A model generated the notes under the pieces. It had not been told where the DNA came from and ran no database searches. It worked only from the letters and a program-made list of their open reading frames with translations. 64,000 nt of DNA from Microbacterium sulfonylureivorans (lineage in GTDB: Bacteria > Actinomycetota > Actinomycetes > Actinomycetales > Microbacteriaceae). Positions within the stretch are counted from its first letter, which is position 1, and every line of letters starts with the position of its first letter. The DNA lies in contig NZ_RJAD01000003.1 in NCBI RefSeq assembly GCF_003999995.1, forward strand, positions 62,001 to 126,000, read 5' to 3'. Made by a program: the position numbers and the translations under genes. Below are positions 52,414 through 61,242 of the stretch, piece after piece.

Positions 52414-53409
52414 GTGACCAGCAGGCGAGTGCTCTACATCGGCGGAACCGGAACCATCAGCGCAGCGTGCGTGCGGCGCAGCGTGGCGGCAGGCGACGAC
52501 GTCGCCGTGCTCAACCGAGGCTCGTCGCGCCGCCCGCTCCCCGACGGCGTGCGCGAGCTCGTCGCGGACGTCCGCGACGCGCGAGCGGTGCAGGATGCGG
52601 TCGGGGATGCCGGGTTCGACGTCGTCGCGGAGTTCCTCGCGTTCACGCCCGACCACGTGCAGCAGGACCTCGACCTGTTCGAGGGGCGCATCGGGCAGTA
52701 CGTCTTCATCAGCTCGGCGTCGGCCTACGAGAAGCCGCCGAGGCGGCTGCCGGTGACCGAGTCGACGCCGCTGCGCAATCCGTTCTGGCGCTACTCGCGC
52801 GACAAGATCGCGTGCGAGGACGTCCTGGTCGGCGCCCACCGCGAGCGCGGGCTGCCCGTCACGATCGTCCGCCCGTCGCACACCTACGACGAGCGCCTGC
52901 TGCCGACCCTCGGCGGCTGGACCGACATCGAGCGGATGCGCGCCGGCAAGCCGGTCGTCATCCACGGCGACGGCACGAGCCTGTGGACCATCACGCACTC
53001 CGACGACTTCGCAGTCGCCTTCACGGGGCTCCTCGGCAACCCCGCGGCGATCGGCGAGGCGTTCACGATCACCGGGACGCACGCGCCCAGCTGGAACCAG
53101 ATCTACGGCTGGCTCGCCGACGCGGCCGGGGTCCAGCATCCTGATTTCGTGCACGTCGCGTCCGACACGATCGCCGCGTTCGAGCCAGAGCTGGGCCCGA
53201 CCCTCATCGGCGACAAGGCCCACTCGATGCTCTTCGACAACGCCAAGGTGACGGCGCTCGTGCCGGACTTCCGCACGACGATAACGTTCGACGAGGGTGC
53301 CCGTCGCATCCTCGCCCACTACGACGCCCACCCCGACGAGCAGCGCGTCGACGCGGACCGCGATGCGCTGTTCGATCGCATCGCGGCCCACGCCCGGTCC
53401 GCAGGCTGA
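52414..53409 (+). CDS. NAD-dependent epimerase/dehydratase-family protein
   Basis: A 331-residue extended-SDR protein. The NAD-binding Rossmann motif is VLYIGGTGTISAACVRR at the N-terminus, where the third glycine is Ser. FISSASAYEKPPRRLPVTE corresponds to the family's Ser/Tyr region (YxxxK is not strictly kept: the Lys follows Tyr by one). VRPSHTYDERLLPT and GDGTSLWTITHSDDFAVAF match nucleotide-sugar epimerase relatives. The exact reaction is unknown and catalytic competence is uncertain. GTG 52414 lies 7 nt after TAGTGT, so it is probably leaderless. Confidence 0.78.
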   Translation: MTSRRVLYIGGTGTISAACVRRSVAAGDDVAVLNRGSSRRPLPDGVRELVADVRDARAVQDAVGDAGFDVVAEFLAFTPDHVQQDLDLFEGRIGQYVFISSASAYEKPPRRLPVTESTPLRNPFWRYSRDKIACEDVLVGAHRERGLPVTIVRPSHTYDERLLPTLGGWTDIERMRAGKPVVIHGDGTSLWTITHSDDFAVAFTGLLGNPAAIGEAFTITGTHAPSWNQIYGWLADAAGVQHPDFVHVASDTIAAFEPELGPTLIGDKAHSMLFDNAKVTALVPDFRTTITFDEGARRILAHYDAHPDEQRVDADRDALFDRIAAHARSAG

Positions 53410-53412
53410 CGC

Positions 53413-54138
53413 CTAGCGCGTGATGTCGCGCACGGTGCCGCGCTCGAGGCGCAGGCGCCGCCGTGCCCGCTTCGCCACCGCAGAGTCGTGCGTGACCACG
53501 ATGAGCGTCAGCCCCTCGGCGCACAGTGCCTCGAGCACGGCGAGGATCTCGTCGCGCATGCTCTCGTCGAGGTTGCCCGTGGGCTCGTCGGCGAGGAGCA
53601 CGCGCGGCCGCTTGACGATCGCGCGGGCGATCGCGACGCGCTGCTGCTGACCGCCGGAGAGCTCGCCGGGGCGGTGGTCGCCGCGGTCATCGAGCCCGAC
53701 GTGCGCGAGCGCCTCGGCGACGCGCACCGTGCGCTCCTCCTTCGGCAGGCCGAGCGGCTCCAGCGCCATGTCGACGTTCTCCGCCGCCGTGAGCGTCGGG
53801 ATGAGGTTGAATCCCTGGAACACGAACCCGATCTCGCGGGCGCGCACCCGGCCCAGCTCGGCGTTCGAGGCCTCGGCCAGATCGATCTCGCCGAGGCGGA
53901 CGCTCCCCGTGGTGGGCCGGTCGAGCGCTCCCAGCAGCTGCAGGAGCGTGGACTTGCCGCCGCCGGTCGGTCCCTGGATGGTCACGAAGTCGCCCTGCGA
54001 GATGTCGAGGTCGACGCCGGCGAGCGCCTTCACGACGCGGTCCTTCTGACGGTAGGTGCGGGTGACGCCTGCCAGTCGGTACAGCGCGGGGGGCGCGGCA
54101 TCCGTCTGCGTCGTCGCCTCGGGGTCGAGCATGGTCAT
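53413..54138 (-). CDS. ABC transporter ATP-binding protein (MacB/LolD type)
   Basis: A 241-residue ATPase with Walker A QGPTGGGKST (56-63), Q-loop VFQGFNLIPTL, signature LSGGQQQRVAIARAI and Walker B VLLADEPTGNLDE, then the H-loop VVTHD. This matches the MacB/LolD (3.A.1.125/122) class that drives mechanotransmission by FtsX-type permeases rather than classic transport. I chose ATG 54138, preceded by AGGAGA at 7 nt; ATG 54201 would add 21 residues. It is the partner of the permease upstream (54210). The divergent two-component system 1.7 kb away probably controls both. Confidence 0.92.
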   Translation of the reverse strand: MTMLDPEATTQTDAAPPALYRLAGVTRTYRQKDRVVKALAGVDLDISQGDFVTIQGPTGGGKSTLLQLLGALDRPTTGSVRLGEIDLAEASNAELGRVRAREIGFVFQGFNLIPTLTAAENVDMALEPLGLPKEERTVRVAEALAHVGLDDRGDHRPGELSGGQQQRVAIARAIVKRPRVLLADEPTGNLDESMRDEILAVLEALCAEGLTLIVVTHDSAVAKRARRRLRLERGTVRDITR

Positions 54139-54209
54139 CGTCGGTTCTCCTGTCGTGTGCGGGTCGATGGTCGCGTCTGCGGGTGCGGTGGAGTCGGTCA
54201 TGGGATGCC

Positions 54210-55670
54210 TCACGAGACCGATCGCAGTGCTTCGGCAGGACTCAGCCGCGCGGCACGCCATCCGCCGAACGCTCCGGCGACGAGTCCGCCCAAGAGGGCG
54301 AGGCCGAGCGCCGCCACGACGACCCACAGTGTGACGGGGGCGTGGAGCACGATCTCCGTCGCCCCCTGCTGGAGGGTGTTCGCGAAGCCGCCGCCGGGGC
54401 CGCCCATGTTCTCTCCTCCGGGGCCGCCCTGCGTGACCGGCCCGGTCGACGGCGCGGTCGAGATGGTCGGCGACACGAGGTTGATCGCCCAGATGCCGAG
54501 GAACCCGATCACGAGCCCCGCGGCGCCGCCGAGGAGTCCCTGCACCACGGACTCCCCCGCGACCTGGCCGACGACGCGGCCGTTGGACCAGCCGATGGCC
54601 TTGAGCGTGCCGAACTCCCGGGTGCGGCGCGAGACGCCGGAGATGGTGAACAGCACGGCGAGGGCGAGCGCGACGGCGAGCACGATGATCGACAGCCACG
54701 TGCCGAGGTTCGTGATGAGCGACGACGCACTCGAGAGCGATCCGGAGACGTTCGCGGCGAGGTCGGACTGCGAGCTGACGGTCGCGTCGGGCAGCGCCTC
54801 CTGCAGGTCCTCCTGCACGGCGGTGATCGCGTCGGACGAATCGGCCTGCACATACACCGTCGACACCACGTCGCCGGTACCGGCGAGCGTCTGCGCGACG
54901 TCGAGGGGGATGTACACGTTCGCCGCCGTGTCGGCCTCGCTCGACGTGGAGGCGACGATGCCGACGACCTCGAACTCCTCCCCGCCGACGTCGATGGCGT
55001 CGCCGACGGCGACCTCCGCGGTCGAGGCGTATGCGGCGTCGAGCACGGCGACGTTCTCGCCCTCGTCGCCGGATGCGAGCGCCCGCCCGTCGCTGAGGCT
55101 CACGGCCGACATCGGGCCCACCTCCGACTCGGCCGGCTCGATGCCGAGCACGGTGAACGAGTCGACGTCGAACGAGCCGCCGCCGAATCCTCCACCGCCG
55201 CCGTCCTGAGGCGGCGCCTGACCGGTGGTGCCCGACTCGGTCGGGGGCGGCGGCAGCTCGCCCGAGAACGTCATGTTCGTGAGGCTGAGTGCGCCGGATG
55301 CCGCGGCCACCCCGTCCACACCGGACACGGTGTCGAGCACGCTCGCCTCGAGGGTCGCGCGCATCGGCTCCGAGACGAGCCGGGACTGGCTGAGCTCGGT
55401 GGTGCCGTCGTCGGCGGTCTCGCCGCCGTCCTCGCCGAACTCGAACGCCTGGCCGCGACCTGCTCCAGGCTCGGCCATCGCGCCGGTGACCGTGAGGTCG
55501 GTGCCGACGCCGTAGACCGACTCGAGCGCCTGTGCCTGAGCGTCGCGCACGCCGGCGGCGAGCGAGTTGACGATCATCACGAGCGCGATGGCGATCGCGA
55601 GTCCGGTCGCGACGATGATCGTCTGCTTCTTGCGGCCGGCCAGTTCCCGCCGCAGATACGTTCCGTACAT
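54210..55670 (-). CDS. FtsX/MacB-type ABC permease
   Basis: A 486-residue permease with the MacB topology: an N-terminal helix (about 16-38), a large extracytoplasmic domain (about 40-325), then three more helices (about 330-355, 375-405 and 450-470). The large domain has a Gly-rich insert (GGGGGFGGG, about 155-165) and a second Gly/Pro-rich loop (GGPGGENMGGPGGG) is found between later helices. GVSRRTREFGTLKAIGWSNGRVVGQVAGES is the conserved coupling region. Good GGAGGAG site before the ATG. It likely exports or releases an envelope compound; the substrate is unknown. Confidence 0.9.
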   Translation of the reverse strand: MYGTYLRRELAGRKKQTIIVATGLAIAIALVMIVNSLAAGVRDAQAQALESVYGVGTDLTVTGAMAEPGAGRGQAFEFGEDGGETADDGTTELSQSRLVSEPMRATLEASVLDTVSGVDGVAAASGALSLTNMTFSGELPPPPTESGTTGQAPPQDGGGGGFGGGSFDVDSFTVLGIEPAESEVGPMSAVSLSDGRALASGDEGENVAVLDAAYASTAEVAVGDAIDVGGEEFEVVGIVASTSSEADTAANVYIPLDVAQTLAGTGDVVSTVYVQADSSDAITAVQEDLQEALPDATVSSQSDLAANVSGSLSSASSLITNLGTWLSIIVLAVALALAVLFTISGVSRRTREFGTLKAIGWSNGRVVGQVAGESVVQGLLGGAAGLVIGFLGIWAINLVSPTISTAPSTGPVTQGGPGGENMGGPGGGFANTLQQGATEIVLHAPVTLWVVVAALGLALLGGLVAGAFGGWRAARLSPAEALRSVS

Positions 55671-55749
55671 GGGTCTCCTCCCGGCAGGCGAGGTGCCGGC
55701 CGTCGAGAGCGAAGCTAGGGACCGCGTCGATGCAGAACTCCAGCGGAGG

Positions 55750-55820
55750 CTATGAACCGGTTATGTGCGCGCTTCCGCACTCACAGCATCCGCATAGCGC
55801 TCGCCATAGGAAGCACATAG
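55750..55820. promoter_or_regulatory. CTATG repeat operators between ABC exporter and its two-component system
   Basis: On the plus strand CTATG (55750-55754) and TTATG (55761-55765) are 11 bp apart. On the minus strand the same word, read as CATAG on plus, occurs at 55793, 55805 and 55816 (periods 12 and 11). An 11-bp period of direct half-sites is the hallmark of OmpR-family dimers. The inner set overlaps the region 20-35 bp upstream of the regulator's start; CACAAT (55830-55835) is a likely -10 box. Confidence 0.6.
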
Positions 55821-55841
55821 GAACGCGAGCACAATGGACCC

Positions 55842-56570
55842 ATGACCAACGCCACGCCCGCACTCCTGCGTCCCGACGGCTCGCCCCTGCGCGTGCTCGT
55901 CGTCGATGACGAGCAGATGCTCACCGACCTCCTGTCGATGGCCCTGCGCATGGAGGGGTGGGAGGTGCGCACCGCAGGCTCGGGCTTCCAGGCGCTCCAG
56001 GCGGCCCGCGAGTTCTCGCCCGACGCCATGGTGCTCGACGTCATGATGCCCGACCTCGACGGCATGGCCGTGCTGCAGCGCCTGCGCCAGTCGGGCGACG
56101 ACGTGCCGGTGCTCTTCCTGACCGCGAAGGACGCCGTGAGCGACCGGGTCGCGGGTCTCACCGCCGGCGGCGACGACTACGTCACGAAGCCGTTCTCACT
56201 CGAAGAGGTCGTGGCGCGCCTGCGCGGCCTCATGCGCCGCGCGGGAACGGCGCACGCGTCGGGCGCGGAGCCGATCCTCCGCGTCGCCGACCTCACCCTC
56301 AACGAGGACAGCCACGAGGTCGAGCGGGCCGGCGCCGAGATCGAGCTGACCGCGACCGAGTTCGAGCTGCTGCGCTACCTCATGCGCAACCAGCGCCGGG
56401 TCGTCTCGAAGGCGCAGATCCTCGACCGCGTCTGGAACTACGACTTCGGCGGACGCTCCAGCGTCGTCGAGCTGTACATTTCCTACCTCCGCAAGAAGAT
56501 CGACCACGGCCGCGATCCCCTCATCCACACGGTGCGCGGCGTCGGCTACATGATCAAGGCCCCGCAATGA
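55842..56570 (+). CDS. Response regulator, OmpR/PhoB family
   Basis: A 242-residue regulator. The receiver domain has LVVDDEQM, phosphoacceptor Asp66 in MVLDVMMPD and Lys in VTKPFS; the winged helix has ELTATEFELLRYLMRNQRRVVSKAQIL and VVELYISYLRKKID. An extra 14-residue N-terminus precedes the receiver core. The ATG is probably leaderless (CACAAT 6 nt upstream). It is coupled to the following kinase by ATGA. The adjacent CTATG repeats are its likely sites, so it probably regulates itself and the divergent ABC exporter. Confidence 0.93.
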   Translation: MTNATPALLRPDGSPLRVLVVDDEQMLTDLLSMALRMEGWEVRTAGSGFQALQAAREFSPDAMVLDVMMPDLDGMAVLQRLRQSGDDVPVLFLTAKDAVSDRVAGLTAGGDDYVTKPFSLEEVVARLRGLMRRAGTAHASGAEPILRVADLTLNEDSHEVERAGAEIELTATEFELLRYLMRNQRRVVSKAQILDRVWNYDFGGRSSVVELYISYLRKKIDHGRDPLIHTVRGVGYMIKAPQ

Positions 56571-58147
56571 CCGACGCCCGAACCGAGAACCCGGCGGATG
56601 CCGCGGCCGCTCCCCCGGCGCGGGACGAGGCATCCCGTCGTCGGCCCTGGACGCTGCAGAACAAGCTCATCGTCACCGTCGTCGCGATCACGTCGCTGAT
56701 CATGGTGCTCGTCGGAGTGACGACGAGCGCGATCCTCGGGACCGTCCTCGAGGACAGCCTGACGAACCAGGTGAAGAGCTCGGCCCAGCGCACGGCGGCG
56801 ATGGTGCGCCAGCCGGTGGCGTCGGGGATGACGGCGGAGCAGATCCTCAATCAGATGCCCCAGCAGCCCGGCTTCCTCCTCGCCGTGCAGGCACCGCTCG
56901 GAGAGCCGACCGCGGCCTACGTCGACTCCGACGGTGCGGTCGTGGCGCTCACGACCGACCAGATCACCCAGCTCGTGGACGGCCTCCGCAGCGATACGCC
57001 GTTCGTCGTCACGATCGACGAGGTCGGGACCTTCCGGGTGGACGGCGAGTCGGGCGTCGTGGTCGGAATCTCCCGCGATCAGGTGGCCGTCAACATCGGG
57101 CGGATGCTCACGACGATCGGCCTGCTGACGCTCGGTGGCCTCATCCTCCTCGCCCTGGCCACCGCGTGGACGATCCGGGCCGGCCTCGCGCCGCTGCGCG
57201 CCGTCGCCGACACGGCCGAGCGCGTCTCGAGGATCCCGCTCGACCAGGGCGAGGTCTCGATCCCCGAGCGCGTTCCCGCGCGACAGGCCGATCCCCGCAC
57301 CGAGGTCGGCCGAGTCGGCGAGGCGCTCAACACGCTCCTCGACCACGTCGGCACGTCGCTGACCGCGCGTCAGCGCAACGAGGAGCGCATGCGCACCTTC
57401 GTGGCCGATGCCAGCCACGAGCTGCGGACGCCGCTCGCGTCCATCCGCGGCTACTCGGAGCTGTCCCTGCGCGCCCTCTCGAAGGACCACCGCGCCGCCA
57501 CGATCGAGACGACCGAGGCGTCCCTCGAGCGCATCCAGGCGCAGTCGCTGCGCATGACGACGCTCGTCGAGGACCTGCTGCTGCTCGCCCGGCTGGACGA
57601 GGGGCAGGAGCTCGTCTACGGCACGGTCGACCTGACCCGCCTCGCGATCGAGGCCGTCGGCGACGCCCGACCGGCGGGGCCCGACCACCAGTGGGTCATG
57701 GACCTCCCCGACGCCCCGGTGCAGATCGCCGGCGACACCGGCCGCCTGCACCAGGTCGCCGCCAACCTGCTCGCGAACGCGCGCACGCACACGCCCGCCG
57801 GCACGACGGTCACGGTGACGGTCGAACGGGATGCCGACACCGCCGTCCTGCGCGTCCACGACGACGGCCCCGGCATAGAGCCGACGCTGCGCGACGAGCT
57901 CTTCGAGCGGTTCTCGCGCGCCGACCGGTCGCGCGCCCGCCAGACGGGCGGCACCGGGCTCGGCCTCTCCATCGCCCGAGCGATCGTCGACGCGCACGGC
58001 GGCACGATCTCGGTCGAGAGCGTTCCCGGGGACACGACCTTCGAGGTGCGTCTTCCCGCCAGACCTCTCGACCCGGCCGACAGCGCCGTCTCCGAGGAGC
58101 CGACGATGGACGCTCCCGCCGACGAGGACCAGCCCGTCACGCCCTAG
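56567..58147 (+). CDS. Sensor histidine kinase of the exporter-linked system
   Basis: A 526-residue kinase. A cytoplasmic N-terminus (1-30), first transmembrane helix (about 33-57), extracytoplasmic sensor domain (about 58-175), second helix (about 182-203) and HAMP are followed by HisKA with His284 in VADASHELRTPLASI. The ATPase domain has an N box (QVAANLLANARTHT), a G1 box (HDDGPGI) and a G2 box (GGTGLGLSIARAI). A Pro/Glu-rich tail ends it. It starts at the ATG overlapping the regulator stop. The input may be an envelope stress exported by the neighbouring ABC system. Confidence 0.92.
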   Translation: MTDARTENPADAAAAPPARDEASRRRPWTLQNKLIVTVVAITSLIMVLVGVTTSAILGTVLEDSLTNQVKSSAQRTAAMVRQPVASGMTAEQILNQMPQQPGFLLAVQAPLGEPTAAYVDSDGAVVALTTDQITQLVDGLRSDTPFVVTIDEVGTFRVDGESGVVVGISRDQVAVNIGRMLTTIGLLTLGGLILLALATAWTIRAGLAPLRAVADTAERVSRIPLDQGEVSIPERVPARQADPRTEVGRVGEALNTLLDHVGTSLTARQRNEERMRTFVADASHELRTPLASIRGYSELSLRALSKDHRAATIETTEASLERIQAQSLRMTTLVEDLLLLARLDEGQELVYGTVDLTRLAIEAVGDARPAGPDHQWVMDLPDAPVQIAGDTGRLHQVAANLLANARTHTPAGTTVTVTVERDADTAVLRVHDDGPGIEPTLRDELFERFSRADRSRARQTGGTGLGLSIARAIVDAHGGTISVESVPGDTTFEVRLPARPLDPADSAVSEEPTMDAPADEDQPVTP

Positions 58148-58183
58148 CCGAACCAGGTCGGCGGTCGTGACCAGACCCGTCCG

Positions 58184-58203
58184 GCCCGCCCCCGGGGGTG
58201 GGC
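58184..58203. terminator. GC-rich hairpin between convergent genes
   Basis: GCCCGCCCCC and GGGGGTGGGC form a nearly perfect 10-bp stem with a single G-T pair, without a loop tract. It lies between the kinase stop and the stop of the reductase gene. Confidence 0.45.
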
Positions 58204-58206
58204 AGG

Positions 58207-59778
58207 TCAGTAGCCGCTGAAGGCGTCGGTGGTGATCGACCGGGCCTTCTCGAGCGCCGGCGCGAGGTCGGCGATGAGTCCGGCCGGACCGGAGATGTAC
58301 GCGTGGCGTGCCGCGATGTCGGGCACGACGGTCACGAGACCCTCCGCGTCGAGCCGCACACCGCGCGCCCAGAGCCAGTTCGCAGGCAGATCGGCCGGCC
58401 GGTCGCGCGTGAACACGACGACCGATATCCCGGCTGCCTCGAGATCGGCGCGGTACGCGAGCTCGGACGCGTCCGAGGCGACGTAGACGAGCACGATGTC
58501 GCGCTCCTCGCCCGCCGCACGCATGTGCCGGATCTGCGAGACGAACGGCGTCACGCCGATGCCCGCCGCGACCATGAGGATCGGGGCGCCGTCGCGCTTG
58601 GGAAGGACGAAGTCGCCCCACACGCCGGTGATCGCCAGCCGCTCCCCCGGCGCCACCCGGGCGAGCGCCTTCTTGTACGAGGACTGCGGCTTCGCCGACG
58701 CGGCCGAGCTCTCCTTGAAGGCGACGCGAAGGAGAGGAAGGTCTTCGGGCGCGGAGGCGATGCTGAATTCGCGGCGCGTGCCGCGGGCGTCGGGGTGCGC
58801 GTGCGGCACCTCGAGCTCGAGGTACTGGCCGGGGACGAACGACAGCCGGTCGTGCACGCGGAACGTCAGCTCCTGCACGGTCGGCGTGCGCTCGGCTCGG
58901 GAATCGAGGGTGAGCCGCACCGCGGTGCGGACCGCGAACGCGAAGGCGACCGCGTTGCCGATCAGCAGGGCGCGCTCCTGCCCGAGCGAGATGTCGCCGA
59001 GCGGGATCGGCCATCCGGCCAGCACGCCGACGATCGCGGCCACCGTGAACTGCTGCCAGCGACGCGGTGGGAGCGTGAGCGGCTCGGACAGCATGAACGC
59101 GCCGAGGAACAGGAACGGCGACGACCACAGGATCTGCCAGAACACGGTCATCGAGTCGACGACGGCTCCGGCCGCCTGCAGCTGCGCGGCGGTGCGGAGC
59201 ACCGCGATCGCGACCGCGATCACGAGGAACACCGCCACCACGCGGATCTTCTCGGTGCGCCACAGCACGGCGAGGCCGAGCACGACGACGGGCAGCGCGA
59301 GCGCCTGCGTGCCGACCCACCACGACGACGCTCCGAGTGCCGGCCACGCGATGCTCAGGAGGGTGAGAACGGTCGCTCCGACGGCGGCCGGGTTGAAGAT
59401 GTGGCGCCCTCGCCACGCGAGGAGGTACTTCGAGAGGGAGGCCGCGGCCGCCGCGATCGCGATGCCGCCGAGCGCGGCGACATCGAGCGTCGGGCGCAGC
59501 ACGAAGAGCAGGATGTGCGCGGTGATCAGCGACGACTCGAGGCGCCAGGGCAGGTGCAGGACGCGCTGGGCCGCGGCATCCACTCCCACGCAGACGGCGG
59601 AGAGGACGGCGAGCGTCGCGATCAGCTCGAGAGGAGAGGGCCCGACCAGATCGAAGAACGACAGCACGAGCGACGTGACGGCGAGGGCTGCCAGGGCGAG
59701 GTAGACGACGCGGTACATCGAGACGCGCCCCAGGAGGGCGAAGACGCGGTTCCAGACCGCGGTGACGGATCCGAGCAC
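58207..59778 (-). CDS. NqrB/RnfD-like membrane protein fused to a ferredoxin-NAD(P)+ reductase-like module
   Basis: A 523-residue fusion. The N-terminal 300 residues have about eight to nine hydrophobic helices with RGRHIFNPAAVGATVLTLL (about 123-140), a pattern of RnfD/NqrB subunits. The C-terminal part is an FNR module: FAD motif TRREFSIAS (about 345), a glycine-rich nucleotide loop MVAAGIGVTPFVSQIRH (about 405), and YISGPAGLIADLAPAL near the end. There is no Fe-S cluster. NAD(P)H electrons could go through FAD into the membrane domain. GTG is one nt after the MOSC stop. Fourth gene of a flavinylation operon. Confidence 0.8.
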   Translation of the reverse strand: MLGSVTAVWNRVFALLGRVSMYRVVYLALAALAVTSLVLSFFDLVGPSPLELIATLAVLSAVCVGVDAAAQRVLHLPWRLESSLITAHILLFVLRPTLDVAALGGIAIAAAAASLSKYLLAWRGRHIFNPAAVGATVLTLLSIAWPALGASSWWVGTQALALPVVVLGLAVLWRTEKIRVVAVFLVIAVAIAVLRTAAQLQAAGAVVDSMTVFWQILWSSPFLFLGAFMLSEPLTLPPRRWQQFTVAAIVGVLAGWPIPLGDISLGQERALLIGNAVAFAFAVRTAVRLTLDSRAERTPTVQELTFRVHDRLSFVPGQYLELEVPHAHPDARGTRREFSIASAPEDLPLLRVAFKESSAASAKPQSSYKKALARVAPGERLAITGVWGDFVLPKRDGAPILMVAAGIGVTPFVSQIRHMRAAGEERDIVLVYVASDASELAYRADLEAAGISVVVFTRDRPADLPANWLWARGVRLDAEGLVTVVPDIAARHAYISGPAGLIADLAPALEKARSITTDAFSGY

Positions 59779-59779
59779 G

Positions 59780-60337
59780 TCACACCGCCTGGAGGGGCTC
59801 GTGGGCGCCTGCGGGCGGCACGATGCGGATGCCGTCGCCCGGCCGCACCTCTCCTCCGGTGAGCACGATCGACATGACGCCGGCCAAGCGCACGGTGGCT
59901 CCCCCGTCGTCGACGTACACGAGCTCCTTCATCAGCCCCTCCGACAGTCCGTTGATCTGGGTGCAGGGATTGCGGAGCCCCGTGAGCTCGACGACGGCCT
60001 CGTCGCCGATCTCGAGCCGCGTCCCGCGCGGAAGGCCGAGCAGGTCGACCCCCGACGTGGTGATGTTCTCGCCCATCGCCCCCGGATCGATCCGGTGGCC
60101 GCGCTCGTCCATCTCGGCGAACAGCTCGGCGTGGATGAGATGCACCTGCCGCAGGTTGGGCGTCGACGGATCGCGCCGCACGCGGGAGAGGTGCTGCACC
60201 GTCGCCCCGGCGTGCGCATCGCCCTCGACGCCGAAGCCGGCGATCAGGGTGATGGCCTCGCGCGTGGGCTTGCTGAAGCGGTGCGCGTCGTCGCGGGCGA
60301 CGGCGACGACCTGTCCGAGGGGAAGCGAGTCGGTCAC
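59780..60337 (-). CDS. MOSC-domain protein
   Basis: A 185-residue single-domain MOSC protein. The conserved region includes EGDAHAGATVQHLSR (about 37-52), GAMGENITTSGVDLL (about 87-100) and GLRNPCTQINGLSEGL with the Cys (about 124) that can carry a persulfide. MOSC proteins handle sulfur for molybdenum cofactor, or detoxify with YiiM-like reductases. The GTG start overlaps the apbE stop (GTGA). Its place in a flavin operon is unusual; a sulfur-relay or reductase-partner role is inference. Confidence 0.82.
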   Translation of the reverse strand: MTDSLPLGQVVAVARDDAHRFSKPTREAITLIAGFGVEGDAHAGATVQHLSRVRRDPSTPNLRQVHLIHAELFAEMDERGHRIDPGAMGENITTSGVDLLGLPRGTRLEIGDEAVVELTGLRNPCTQINGLSEGLMKELVYVDDGGATVRLAGVMSIVLTGGEVRPGDGIRIVPPAGAHEPLQAV

Positions 60338-61239
60338 CTCTCCACGCTAGCCTCTCGGCGGAAGAGGTCGGCGCGGCAGCCGGGCGACCAGTCCACGCGG
60401 CCGTCGGTGGTCATCCGCACCCACTCGACGCCCCAGTCGTGCGCGAGGCGCGGTCCCCCGTCGAAGAAGAGCGCCGTGGCGATGGCGTCTGCGCGCATCG
60501 CGGTGGGCGCCACCGCCCAGGTCGCTGCGACGGTGTGCACCGGAACGCCTGTCCGGGCGTCGAGCACGTGATGCAGGCCGTCGCCCCACGCGCGCCGGTT
60601 CACCGCCGACGCGCAGAGTGCGGCATCCGTCACCTCCCAGACGCCGATCGCGCGGCGCGCATCGAACGGATGCTCCAGCCCGATCCGCTGCGGAGCGCCG
60701 CGCACGGCCATGTCGCCCCCGGCGTCGACGACGAAGCCGCCCGGGGAGGCGAGCGCCACCACGTCGGCCACGAGGTCGACGAGCCGGCCCTTTCCCAGCG
60801 CGCCCACGTCGATCGTCGCGGGGCGGTCGAGGGCGAGGATCCCGTCGTGCCACGTCAGTGCGCGTACCCAATCCGCAGGCGCCGCGACGGGCACGCCGGC
60901 GGTGAGCGAGTAGCCCGCGTCGTAGCCCAGGCGCTCGAGGGATGCCCCGATCAGCGGGTTGACGGCGCCGCCCGTGGCATCGGACAGCTCGACGAACGCG
61001 TCGAGCATCGCTGCGGCGTCGGGCGGCGCGGGCACGGCCCCTCCTGCGGACGCGAGCGACCCGACGAGCGAATCGGCGCGGAATCGCGACCAGGCCGCGT
61101 CGAAGTCGTCGATCACGGCCGCGACCCGCTGCCGCGTCTTCTCACCGAGCGGTGCGTCCGCCACGATCTCCCACGCCGTGCCGATCGCGTCGAATCGCCA
61201 CGTGTCGCCGGTGGACTGCGCCGGCACCGGGCGGGACAT
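60334..61239 (-). CDS. apbE: FAD:protein FMN transferase (ApbE)
   Basis: A 301-residue ApbE. The blocks are GTAWEIVADAPLG, FDAAWSRFRADSLVGSLA, GAVNPLIGASLERLGYD, the Mg2+/FAD-binding IDVGALGKGRLVDLVADVV (about 142-160), GFVVDAGGDMAVRG and HHVLDARTGVPV. ApbE links FMN covalently to Ser/Thr of FMN_bind or NqrB/RnfG proteins, usually outside the membrane, but no signal peptide or lipobox is apparent at this N-terminus. It lies 3 nt downstream of the FMN-binding lipoprotein, its likely substrate, and its stop overlaps the MOSC start. Confidence 0.92.
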   Translation of the reverse strand: MSRPVPAQSTGDTWRFDAIGTAWEIVADAPLGEKTRQRVAAVIDDFDAAWSRFRADSLVGSLASAGGAVPAPPDAAAMLDAFVELSDATGGAVNPLIGASLERLGYDAGYSLTAGVPVAAPADWVRALTWHDGILALDRPATIDVGALGKGRLVDLVADVVALASPGGFVVDAGGDMAVRGAPQRIGLEHPFDARRAIGVWEVTDAALCASAVNRRAWGDGLHHVLDARTGVPVHTVAATWAVAPTAMRADAIATALFFDGGPRLAHDWGVEWVRMTTDGRVDWSPGCRADLFRREASVER

Positions 61240-61242
61240 CGC

